This document shows positions 1-4,850 of a DNA stretch of 9,311 nucleotides, in pieces. Within the stretch, counting starts at the first letter, position 1, and each line of letters begins with the position of its first letter. The position numbers and the translations under genes are program-made. Source of the DNA: Candidatus Woesearchaeota archaeon (GTDB lineage Archaea; Nanobdellota; Nanobdellia; Woesearchaeales; JACPBV01); NCBI GenBank assembly GCA_016180165.1, contig JACPBU010000118.1:1-9311 (forward strand), read 5' to 3'. A model generated the notes under the pieces. That model was not told where the DNA came from. It saw only the letters and a program-made list of their open reading frames with translations, and searched no databases.

Positions 1-1
1 C

Positions 2-271
2 GCTGCCTGCGGATGCTCGCACAGCTTTGCGATGAGGGGATTGGCAAAGTATCTTATCAAGAACCACGCCAGCGAGTTTACTGACGATGAGATATTGGGG
101 GAGATGGGGAAGTGGAAAGTGCTTTTCTTTCCGGGAATCCATGCCCAAAAGGCTGCTGTCCTGAAAAGCAAGGGCGTTGAGCTGAGCTTCATCAATCTTG
201 CGTCGAACAAATACCGGGGGGTCGAGAATGAGGCTCCTGCTTCAGGCGCAGCCATGGTTGGGGGATGTTAA
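2..271 (+). CDS. C-terminal part of a CGC-motif small protein ending in MVGGC (5' end outside window)
   Basis: The frame is open from the window edge, so this is the C-terminal 89 residues of a longer gene. An ATG at 32 is only an internal methionine: the codons before it read on as AACGCSHSFA, giving a CGC-S-H-S cluster likely to bind metal or do thiol chemistry. It is followed by a helical stretch (GLAKYLIKNH, then TDDEILGEMGKWKVLFFPG) that looks like a compact conserved domain. I recognise the general look (a CxC/His start and a Lys/Trp-rich helix) from small archaeal and candidate-phylum proteins but cannot name a family. The tail is a Gly/Ala linker ending in MVGGC at the stop codon. The same five residues end the exported protein at 872-1291, two genes downstream. 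Role unknown; an extracytoplasmic metal or thiol function is an inference from the Cys residues and neighbours. Confidence 0.7.
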   Translation, partial: AACGCSHSFAMRGLAKYLIKNHASEFTDDEILGEMGKWKVLFFPGIHAQKAAVLKSKGVELSFINLASNKYRGVENEAPASGAAMVGGC

Positions 272-305
272 GGCAAGTTGTTAGGCGTTGATGGCGGAGT
301 GCGAC

Positions 306-335
306 GTTGGTTGCAATGCGCCAACAGTTCGTTGG
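306..335 (+). other. Alternative short hairpins GTTGG / CCAAC / GTTGG
   Basis: GTTGG (306-310), CCAAC (321-325) and GTTGG (331-335) allow two mutually exclusive 5-bp stems in the spacer before the DUF5676-like gene. The stems are short and could be chance. The rest of 272-351 shows nothing recognisable. Confidence 0.25.
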
Positions 336-351
336 TGTCAAACGCTAATAG

Positions 352-441
352 GTGTTTAACAGGAAAGTGTTAGGAAGAAAGGTGTTAAACAGAAAAGCGT
401 TTAACAGAAAAGTGTTCGACAGAAAGGTGTTAAACAGAATC
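352..441 (+). repeat. 15-base degenerate tandem array, 6 units, in the leader of the DUF5676-like gene
   Basis: Six contiguous units with consensus GTGTTAAACAGAAAR start at 352, 367, 382, 397, 412 and 427. In the frame of the downstream gene they would encode (V/M)-(F/L)-N-R-K repeats. That frame is closed by TAG at 349-351, directly before the first unit. Differences between units fall largely at third positions of that frame (TTT/TTA/TTC, AGG/AGA, AAA/AAG), which hints that the array has been translated. However, the strong Shine-Dalgarno and ATG at 466 lie downstream of it. Its status as a basic N-terminal extension or an untranslated leader is open. Confidence 0.85.
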
Positions 442-450
442 TTTGGAAAA

Positions 451-458
451 AAGGAGGT
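451..458 (+). promoter_or_regulatory. Strong Shine-Dalgarno AAGGAGGT deciding the start at 466
   Basis: AAGGAGGT ends 7 bases before ATG 466. It is an almost perfect anti-16S match and the best in the window. It favours ATG 466 over GTG 352, which has no such site. Confidence 0.75.
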
Positions 459-465
459 TGTCAAG

Positions 466-759
466 ATGGTAAAAAGCACACAACATCAGCATCAAATCGC
501 AATGAAGCCGGCAGTCATCGCAACGAGCGGGACTTTCGGGGCGCTGTATATACTCTGCGCAATACTCGTAGGATTATTTCCAAGGCAGGCAACAATATTG
601 TTCAACAATCTCTTCCATGGCTTTGAGTTTTCCGGAACGATGATGAGGAACGGAATTTCCCTGACAACAACTGCTGCGGGATTTGTTGAAGTTGTCATCC
701 TGGGCACAATCCTGGCATGGCTGTTTGTTACCTTATACAATAATGCAATAAAACAATAA
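466..759 (+). CDS. Small two-helix membrane protein, DUF5676-like
   Basis: This 97-residue protein has a short His/Gln N-terminus (QHQHQ) and two hydrophobic segments. The first runs from about residue 14 to 37 (ending AILVGLFP). The second is near the C-terminus (GFVEVVILGTILAWLFVTLY). They are joined by a loop with FNNLFHGFEF. The size, the two-helix plan, the Gly-rich second helix with AWLF and the short polar tail match the DUF5676 family of small membrane proteins, which often occur near metal-transport genes; the molecular function is not known. The start at 466 is chosen for its AAGGAGGT site. If translation began at GTG 352, the protein would gain a 38-residue, strongly basic repeat extension. 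The next gene begins 112 bases downstream. Confidence 0.75.
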   Translation: MVKSTQHQHQIAMKPAVIATSGTFGALYILCAILVGLFPRQATILFNNLFHGFEFSGTMMRNGISLTTTAAGFVEVVILGTILAWLFVTLYNNAIKQ

Positions 760-800
760 AGCCAAAGCGGCCGGCTCAGCTGGGAAGTTATGAAAAGTAT

Positions 801-850
801 AATCTGAGAAGATGGGAGAGTAAATAATCTGAGAAGATGTGAAAGCATAT
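801..850 (+). repeat. 25-base direct repeat, 2 units, in the leader of gene 872
   Basis: AATCTGAGAAGATG occurs at 801 and again at 826, with related purine-rich flanks, giving a 25-base period. The array lies in the 112-base spacer upstream of the gene at 872. A TATA-like ATATAAC follows at about 847-853. Confidence 0.75.
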
Positions 851-871
851 AACGACAAAAGGTGAAAAGAA

Positions 872-1291
872 ATGAAGACAAAAAATCTGACTTTAGGATT
901 GGCATTTATCCTGGTCATCATGGCAGTCATCCAGACTGTCCAGATTGCAGGGATGAAGAATAGTTTTAACAGCGGGGCTGCTAACGGCGGGCTTGCCGGT
1001 GGAAATGCGATAACCGGAAATGCGGTTGCAGCAGGAGGCAAGATCGATATGTCCGGCTGGACTGAGAATGAGAAGATGAATTATGACCATCATGGAACAA
1101 TACCAGCACGGCTCAATGGAAACTCTGCAGCTTCAGGCTCTTCAGGAGCTGGCGGCAAGATCGATATGTCCGGCTGGACTGAGAATGAGAAGATGAATTA
1201 TGACCATCATGGAACCATACCAGCACGACTGCAAGGCCAGCAAAATTCACAGAACACACAAAGCGCACCGACAATGGTGGGGGGATGCTAA
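872..1291 (+). CDS. Exported or membrane-anchored protein with duplicated DHHGTIPARL module, ending MVGGC
   Basis: This 139-residue protein starts at ATG 872, 7 bases after AAAGGTGA. Residues 5-27 form a hydrophobic signal or anchor helix. A Gly/Ala/Asn-rich linker follows, then two nearly identical modules at residues 56-81 and 95-120. Each contains GGKIDMSGW and then TENEKMNYDHHGTIPARL. The adjacent histidines, with nearby Asp, Tyr and Met, look like a metal site, but this is inference. I have the impression that this WTxxExMxYxHHGTIPARL-type motif recurs in small exported archaeal proteins; I cannot name a family. The linkers are Ser/Gly/Gln-rich. The tail ends in MVGGC exactly as in the gene that ends at 271. 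The next start codon lies one base after the stop, so the YHS-like gene is probably translationally coupled. Confidence 0.8.
   Translation: MKTKNLTLGLAFILVIMAVIQTVQIAGMKNSFNSGAANGGLAGGNAITGNAVAAGGKIDMSGWTENEKMNYDHHGTIPARLNGNSAASGSSGAGGKIDMSGWTENEKMNYDHHGTIPARLQGQQNSQNTQSAPTMVGGC
1037..1232 (+). repeat. Intragenic duplication of a 26-codon module (117-base spacing)
   Basis: The segment starting GGCAAGATCGATATGTCC at 1037 recurs at 1154. Over about 75 bases the two copies differ at only about three sites, two of them third-codon changes. The near-identity implies a recent duplication or gene conversion, in contrast to the more diverged short arrays elsewhere in the window. Confidence 0.9.
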
Positions 1292-1292
1292 G

Positions 1293-1481
1293 ATGATATT
1301 TGGACTATTCAAAAAGACTGATCCTATGTGCGGGATGAAAGAAGAGAAAGGCAAGGGCATTTCAGAAGAGGGGCATTGGTTCTGTTCGGAGAAATGCCTT
1401 AAGGATTTCAGGAGCTCAGAAAAGAAGCATGCCAAGAAGGACAGCCACGGCGGGCATGGCGGGCATGGGTGTTGCCCATAA
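1293..1481 (+). CDS. YHS/TRASH-like Cys metal-binding protein with HGGHGGHGCC tail
   Basis: This 62-residue protein has the YHS/TRASH-like pattern: DPMCGM at residues 10-15, then a short Lys/Gly turn, GHWFC ending at Cys31 and Cys35 followed by LKDF. Such domains bind soft or transition metals through their Cys residues and occur in metal sensors, chaperones and ATPase extensions. The C-terminus is a metal-ligand tail, SHGGHGGHGCCP. There is no signal peptide, so it is probably cytoplasmic, perhaps a metal chaperone or buffer. The start at 1293 is chosen because it lies one base after the previous stop, uses the purine-rich GGTGGGGGG just upstream, and gives the family's normal N-terminus. 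The frame is open further upstream, to 1200, but that part overlaps the preceding gene and lacks family features. Confidence 0.8.
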   Translation: MIFGLFKKTDPMCGMKEEKGKGISEEGHWFCSEKCLKDFRSSEKKHAKKDSHGGHGGHGCCP

Positions 1482-1502
1482 CCTCCTTGCAGGGAAAGAG
1501 GA

Positions 1503-1517
1503 TTAAATAATTTATTA
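1503..1517 (+). promoter_or_regulatory. AT-rich TATA-like element upstream of the thioredoxin-like gene
   Basis: TTAAATAATTTATTA lies 12-26 bases before ATG 1529, and no Shine-Dalgarno lies between them. This fits a leaderless or near-leaderless archaeal start, although the box is less canonical than those at 4074 and 7394. Confidence 0.45.
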
Positions 1518-1528
1518 AAGATGCAACA

Positions 1529-1996
1529 ATGAAAACTTCAGGCGTATTTTCAGGATGGATCTTTGCTGCCCTATTTATTGCCGTCCCTTTTGGGGCGAGC
1601 GGCTGTTCAGGAGATAATGTTTTTGGGGGAGGGGATTTTGGCAAGAGAGATTTTGGCGAGAAGGATCTTGGGGAGAAGGCTAATCCCTTTGATGCCTTTG
1701 CACAATGCCTTACTGATAAAGGGGCAGTGATGTATGGCGCTTCATGGTGCCCGCACTGCCAGAACCAGAAGGAAATGTTCGGAGGAAGCTGGAGATTTAT
1801 TGACTACAAGGAATGCGCAGTGCCTAACAGCAGGATGCAGTCAGCAGCCTGCAGCGATGCAGGAGTGAATGCATATCCGACGTGGGATTTTGGCAAGGGA
1901 AACAGGAAGACCGGCGAATTCAGTTTAAGAGAATTGAGCCAGATAACGGGCTGCGCAATGCCATCAGAGATTTGGACTGGCCAGGATACGAATTAA
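1529..1996 (+). CDS. Thioredoxin-like lipoprotein with WCPHC active site
   Basis: This 155-residue protein has a hydrophobic signal (residues 8-25) ending in an ASGC lipobox-like site at Cys26, so it is probably lipid-anchored outside the membrane. Residues 34-50 are a repeat linker of DFGEK type. The thioredoxin-like domain covers about residues 54-143: WCPHC at 73-77 is the CxxC redox centre, YPTW at 116-119 supplies the cis-Pro, and further Cys residues lie at 60, 96, 108 and 142. The pattern (a leading FAQCL segment, YGASWCPHCQNQ, IDYKEC, then AYPTWDF) resembles the thioredoxin domains fused to or paired with VKOR quinone-linked oxidases. The likely role is oxidising or shuttling disulfides of envelope proteins. 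No VKOR gene is in the window; the CPLC membrane protein downstream is a candidate partner. Confidence 0.85.
   Translation: MKTSGVFSGWIFAALFIAVPFGASGCSGDNVFGGGDFGKRDFGEKDLGEKANPFDAFAQCLTDKGAVMYGASWCPHCQNQKEMFGGSWRFIDYKECAVPNSRMQSAACSDAGVNAYPTWDFGKGNRKTGEFSLRELSQITGCAMPSEIWTGQDTN
1619..1678 (+). repeat. 15-base in-frame array, 4 units (GDFGEK-type linker)
   Basis: Four units of five codons start at 1619, 1634, 1649 and 1664, with consensus GATTTTGGCGAGAAG. They encode the linker between the lipobox Cys and the thioredoxin domain. The first unit is the most diverged. Confidence 0.85.
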
Positions 1997-2024
1997 ACTT
2001 GCCGAGATACAAATCTTATGAATC

Positions 2025-2128
2025 AATTGGAATTGAGGTATGAGGATACTATCCAATTTGGGAATTGGAGGTCGTATCCACTTATCTGTCTGGAAATCGT
2101 ATAGACTGTTAAAAGGAGGAATTGGAGG
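2025..2128 (+). promoter_or_regulatory. Leader of the CPLC gene with repeated ATTGGAGG and a complementary TCCAATT
   Basis: The 138-base spacer contains AATTGGA at 2025-2031, TCCAATT at 2052-2058, ATTGGAGG at 2064-2071 and ATTGGAGG again at 2121-2128. The last copy is the Shine-Dalgarno for ATG 2135. TCCAATT can pair with either neighbouring AATTGGA or with the one overlapping the true ribosome site. This could modulate translation or be a by-product of sequence duplication. No known riboswitch class is recognised. Confidence 0.4.
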
Positions 2129-2134
2129 AACTCA

Positions 2135-2695
2135 ATGAAACTTACAAACAGGTTAAAGAAAATCATCGGGATGGGTCTTGGGATACCTGGCTTTTTTGCT
2201 GCGCAGAGTTCAATCGTGCATGCGCACTGCCCCTTATGCACTGTTGCTGTCGGAGGGGCTGCTGTCGCTGCCCAGTATTTTGGGGTTGATGAAAGCATCA
2301 TCGGGCTTCTTATCGGGGCGTTTGGCATCTCGACTGGGCTGTGGATCGGGCAGAAAATCAAGAAACAATTTTTTCCCCTGCAGCTCTGGGCTGTTGCGCT
2401 CCTGTCCTTTCTCCTGACAGTCATACCGCTCCTTCCCATCGTGAAAAGCGATGCTATGTACATGCCGATGCTGTATTTCGGGGCTGCGGGAACTCTGTTC
2501 AACAAAGTCTATTGGGTGGATAAAGTCCTGTTCGGATCCATTATCGGAGGCATCATCACATCGGCGGCTTTTTTGCTGCATACGCACATCAAAAATACCC
2601 GGGGAAAGGTGTTATTTCCCTATCAGGGCATCGCATTTACCACCGGGATGCTTTTCATCACAGGGGTAGCGCTTTATTTTATCATCTCCCCTTAA
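2135..2695 (+). CDS. Polytopic membrane protein with HCPLC motif
   Basis: This 186-residue protein starts at ATG 2135 behind GGAGG with 6-base spacing. An N-terminal hydrophobic segment (residues 10-29) ends in VHAHCPLC (residues 28-35), immediately followed by a Gly/Ala-rich helix and the segment ESIIGLLIGAFGISTGLWIG. Further helices lie at about 84-103, 108-124, 131-148 and 164-184, so five or six in all. The CPLC dithiol at the start of a membrane helix is the obvious redox or metal site. Proteins with this HCPLCT...GLFIGAF plan are familiar to me from archaea and candidate-phylum bacteria, but their function is not established. The neighbouring WCPHC lipoprotein suggests thiol electron exchange across the membrane; this is inferred. 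Confidence 0.8.
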   Translation: MKLTNRLKKIIGMGLGIPGFFAAQSSIVHAHCPLCTVAVGGAAVAAQYFGVDESIIGLLIGAFGISTGLWIGQKIKKQFFPLQLWAVALLSFLLTVIPLLPIVKSDAMYMPMLYFGAAGTLFNKVYWVDKVLFGSIIGGIITSAAFLLHTHIKNTRGKVLFPYQGIAFTTGMLFITGVALYFIISP

Positions 2696-2762
2696 AACTG
2701 AAAAGATTGGTTTCATCGGTGTCCAGAATAACAAATGGAAAGATTAGGCTCATTCCACCTAG

Positions 2763-3521
2763 ATGATCGCTTCGAAACAAGATGAGCTGAAGAAGATTTA
2801 TAGGGAAAATGATTTTATGTGGAAAATGGTGAAGCAAGAAATGGAAAACGGCAGAAAAGGCGGACAGTTCAAGGGTGGACAGATCAAAGACGGGCAGTTT
2901 AGAGCCAGCCAGAATAAAGACGGCCAAATCAAGGATGGTCAAATTAAAGAATGGATGCAGAAGATCCAGGAAGCGAAGAACGGCTCTGTTGACCTTTCAC
3001 GGGACGAGGACCTGAGCATCGCATTGATGCACCTTATCTCGCTTGAGGAGCATTTCTATTACACTGCGATGAAGACATCGGGAAAACAGTATCTCAAGAT
3101 GCTGAACGATGTCCGGAATTTAAGGACGCTTTATATGAAGAAGATCGTCAAAGAGCCCCAGGGAGAGGAATGGTGCATCAGCAAGCATCTGCTTGGGTGC
3201 AGCATGCGCCTGCTTGAAGTCGGCACCAAAGAAATGGCAAAAGGAAACGAAGCAGAAGCAAACGGATTCTTCAAGTCTGCGTTTGACCTCTATTCATTGT
3301 TTTTTGCCATCAACCTAAAGATGGTTGATGCTGAAAAGATTGCTGAACCCTTCGCTGAGGAAAGTGCTGAGCACGCTGTTGAGCATGCTGTTGAGCAGAT
3401 TGCTGAGCTTCAGGTTGGGGAGATTGCTGCGGAAAATAATTCCGATGGGAAGAACAGCAGCGGTGTCCTTAGCACTTTTTCGAAGATTATCAAGAAGATT
3501 GTGGATTGCTGCAAGGAATAA
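2763..3521 (+). CDS. Uncharacterised helical protein with two repeat linkers
   Basis: This 252-residue soluble protein has no signal peptide. Residues 36-65 are a Gly/Gln/Lys repeat linker (KDGQI units). The core, about residues 78-187, is all-helical and looks conserved: DEDLSIALMHLISLEEHFYY, then MKTSGKQYL, EEWCISKHLLGCSMRLLEVG and FDLYSLFFAINLK. It resembles an uncharacterised family of four-helix-bundle-like proteins found in candidate-phylum bacteria and DPANN archaea. Residues 193-224 are a 4-residue Ala/Glu repeat helix, and the protein ends in CCKE. ATG 2763 has no Shine-Dalgarno or good TATA box; ATG 2817 is an alternative that keeps the whole core and the Gln repeat. No function can be assigned. 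Confidence 0.75.
   Translation: MIASKQDELKKIYRENDFMWKMVKQEMENGRKGGQFKGGQIKDGQFRASQNKDGQIKDGQIKEWMQKIQEAKNGSVDLSRDEDLSIALMHLISLEEHFYYTAMKTSGKQYLKMLNDVRNLRTLYMKKIVKEPQGEEWCISKHLLGCSMRLLEVGTKEMAKGNEAEANGFFKSAFDLYSLFFAINLKMVDAEKIAEPFAEESAEHAVEHAVEQIAELQVGEIAAENNSDGKNSSGVLSTFSKIIKKIVDCCKE
2862..2951 (+). repeat. 15-base in-frame array, 6 units (KDGQI linker)
   Basis: Six five-codon units start at 2862, 2877, 2892, 2907, 2922 and 2937, with the pattern GGN-CAR-ATY-AAR-GAY. Many differences are at third positions (GGA/GGG/GGC/GGT, CAG/CAA, AAG/AAA), so the units diverged under coding constraint. Like the array at 352, it has six units of 15. Confidence 0.9.
3339..3434 (+). repeat. 12-base in-frame array, 8 units (Ala/Val-Glu repeat)
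   Basis: Eight four-codon units run from 3339 to 3434 and encode IAEP FAEE SAEH AVEH AVEQ IAEL QVGE IAAE. The GCTGAG/GTTGAG core is the repeated element. It would make an acidic helix or linker near the C-terminus of the helical protein. Confidence 0.85.
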
Positions 3522-3585
3522 CAGGTTTTATGCAGTTTTTCCGAAGCGGCGGCATTTGAGGAAGTCCCACGATTATACCAATGAG

Positions 3586-4059
3586 GTGAGTTTTGATGGA
3601 AAAAGAAAAAATATAGCAATAGTTGGATTCATCTTTGCGGTTGGGTTTCCATTCCTGAAATCTTCTTCTCTCAGTGTTGGTGTGCAGAACAATGGAGTGA
3701 ACAATAATGTGATACCTACATCCCAAAATCCAGGGGGAGCATACAGGGCAGTGTTGACTGGCACAACGGAGCAGGGCGATGTCGAGATTACATTGACGCC
3801 ACAAAAGGTTACCAATGGATTACTGCAAGTGCAGATTTCTGCCAACACCCATACCGTGGATTTAAGCACGTTTGATCTCAATAAACTCACTGTCCTGGAG
3901 CATGATGGCCAAAAGATTCCTCCAAAGGAATCTCCAACCCTGAGCGGCCATCATGTCTCCGGCACCTTAACATTCCCTTTCGAGGGAAAAGCAAGCAGTT
4001 TTAAAATCACCATCAAAGGCATCCCTCAATCCCAGGAGAGAGTTTTTTCATGGCCATGA
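3586..4059 (+). CDS. Exported beta-rich protein with NTHTVDL and GHH motifs
   Basis: This 157-residue protein has a basic N-terminus and a hydrophobic signal (residues 9-28). A compact domain follows: GDVEITLTPQKV, then ISANTHTVDLSTFDL, a strand region (LTVLEHDGQKIPP) and SGHHVSGTLTFPFEG. This combination of (N)THxVDL and GGHHxSGTLxF is a recurring periplasmic or exported domain in bacteria and archaea, often near metal-resistance genes; I cannot give a Pfam name. The histidine pair suggests a metal ligand, as inference. GTG 3586 is used as the start because it is the last in-frame start before the signal. A better-looking AGGTGA plus ATG at 3596 is one base out of frame (see finding). The much longer open frame back to 3325 overlaps the previous gene and is not used. 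Confidence 0.7.
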   Translation: MSFDGKRKNIAIVGFIFAVGFPFLKSSSLSVGVQNNGVNNNVIPTSQNPGGAYRAVLTGTTEQGDVEITLTPQKVTNGLLQVQISANTHTVDLSTFDLNKLTVLEHDGQKIPPKESPTLSGHHVSGTLTFPFEGKASSFKITIKGIPQSQERVFSWP

Positions 4060-4070
4060 TACTTAAGGAA

Positions 4071-4083
4071 ATATTTATAAAAG
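4071..4083 (+). promoter_or_regulatory. TATA box (ATATTTATAAAAG) for leaderless gene 4104
   Basis: TTTATAAA at 4074-4081, preceded by a purine-rich TFB-recognition-like AAGGAAA, lies 23-30 bases before ATG 4104. This is ideal spacing for a transcript starting at the ATG. It is the strongest promoter in the window and fixes the start codon. The box lies downstream of the previous stop at 4059. Confidence 0.8.
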
Positions 4084-4103
4084 AGCAGATACAGTTAAGG
4101 CCT

Positions 4104-4604
4104 ATGGGAAAGATTGATGTCAGGGATCTTGATTCCACAACAAAGCTGGTCGTTTTGGCATTTTTCATCGCAGCAGCGTATGGGATTTTCTTTTTCACCC
4201 TTAAGCCAATATTTTCCCCTACAGTAAGGCCATTCTCAGGCGGTATGGGCCCGGGGATGATGAGCTTCTCAACAACTTCATCCTCTGCGGTTAATATCAT
4301 CTCAATTATCCTTGCACTGGGGGGAGCTGCCGGGCTTTCCTATTACCTTTTCCGCTCACACCAGAAGAAGAACGGTGAAGAAGAATACCTTGTGATGCGC
4401 AAGGCATTATCCGCTGACGAGAGGAAGCTGATGGACGAGATCCAAAAATCCGGGGAGATAACCCAGGATTCACTCCGGTTCAGGCTCAACTGGAGCAAAG
4501 CAAAGGTCTCGACTCACCTGACAAATCTCGATAAGGCGGGCCTTATACAGAGGGAAAGGACGGGCAAGACATATAATGTCTTTTTGCAGAAAGGCAAGCT
4601 TTGA
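4104..4604 (+). CDS. Membrane-anchored winged-helix regulator with Met-rich outside loop
   Basis: This 166-residue protein has two membrane helices (about residues 14-34 and 63-84) joined by an outside loop with SGGMGPGMMSF (residues 45-55). The cytoplasmic C-terminal winged helix spans about residues 101-165: LSADERKLMDEIQKSGEITQ, recognition region LNWSKAKVSTHLTNLDKAGL, then a wing with RERTGKTYNVFL. This resembles the HTH domains appended to membrane helices in archaea (MarR- or DUF7343-like). DNA binding is probably controlled by what the loop senses, and the Met cluster suggests copper or silver (inference). The start at 4104 is set by the TATA box. The frame is open back to 4050, but that part would lie upstream of and across the promoter. 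It probably controls the flanking metal or thiol genes. Confidence 0.8.
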   Translation: MGKIDVRDLDSTTKLVVLAFFIAAAYGIFFFTLKPIFSPTVRPFSGGMGPGMMSFSTTSSSAVNIISIILALGGAAGLSYYLFRSHQKKNGEEEYLVMRKALSADERKLMDEIQKSGEITQDSLRFRLNWSKAKVSTHLTNLDKAGLIQRERTGKTYNVFLQKGKL

Positions 4605-4623
4605 CGGTTTCAAACGGTTTCAA
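4604..4623 (+). repeat. 10-base perfect direct repeat at the end of the regulator gene
   Basis: ACGGTTTCAA occurs twice in tandem, starting at the last base of the TGA stop codon of the regulator gene. Confidence 0.8.
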
Positions 4624-4683
4624 TGGCAAGAAAGATATACCTGCCTGACATCCTGACCTATGAGGCGAAAGATTAAGGGATTG

Positions 4684-4850
4684 GGAAATATTATGTAGCC
4701 AGGAAATATCATTGGATCAGGAAATGTTTTTGGTGAGAATACGATGAGGTAAAAGATGGTTATAGGGAAAAAGGCTGCTTTAGGGGAAAAGATTGTTATG
4801 GAGAAGAAGGTTACTCTGGAGGAAAAGACTATGATTGAAAAGAAAACTGG
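4684..4850 (+). repeat. 18-base periodic arrays on both sides of the start codon at 4756
   Basis: Upstream, GGAAA recurs at 4684, 4702 and 4720 at exactly 18-base spacing. From ATG 4756, five 18-base units start at 4756, 4774, 4792, 4810 and 4828 and encode MVIGKK AALGEK IVMEKK VTLEEK TMIEKK. The period is the same on both sides, but the phase slips at the ribosome site. Untranslated and translated DNA therefore show the same period. Confidence 0.75.

Noticed and set aside
3325..3585. Extension of the exported protein upstream to 3325
   Set aside because: It overlaps the helical protein gene in another frame and reads through its 12-base array. The signal peptide starts only after 3586.
4623..4676. 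A 17-residue open frame MARKIYLPDILTYEAKD
   Set aside because: It has a plausible composition but is too short to separate from chance, has no Shine-Dalgarno, and sits partly in a 10-base repeat.
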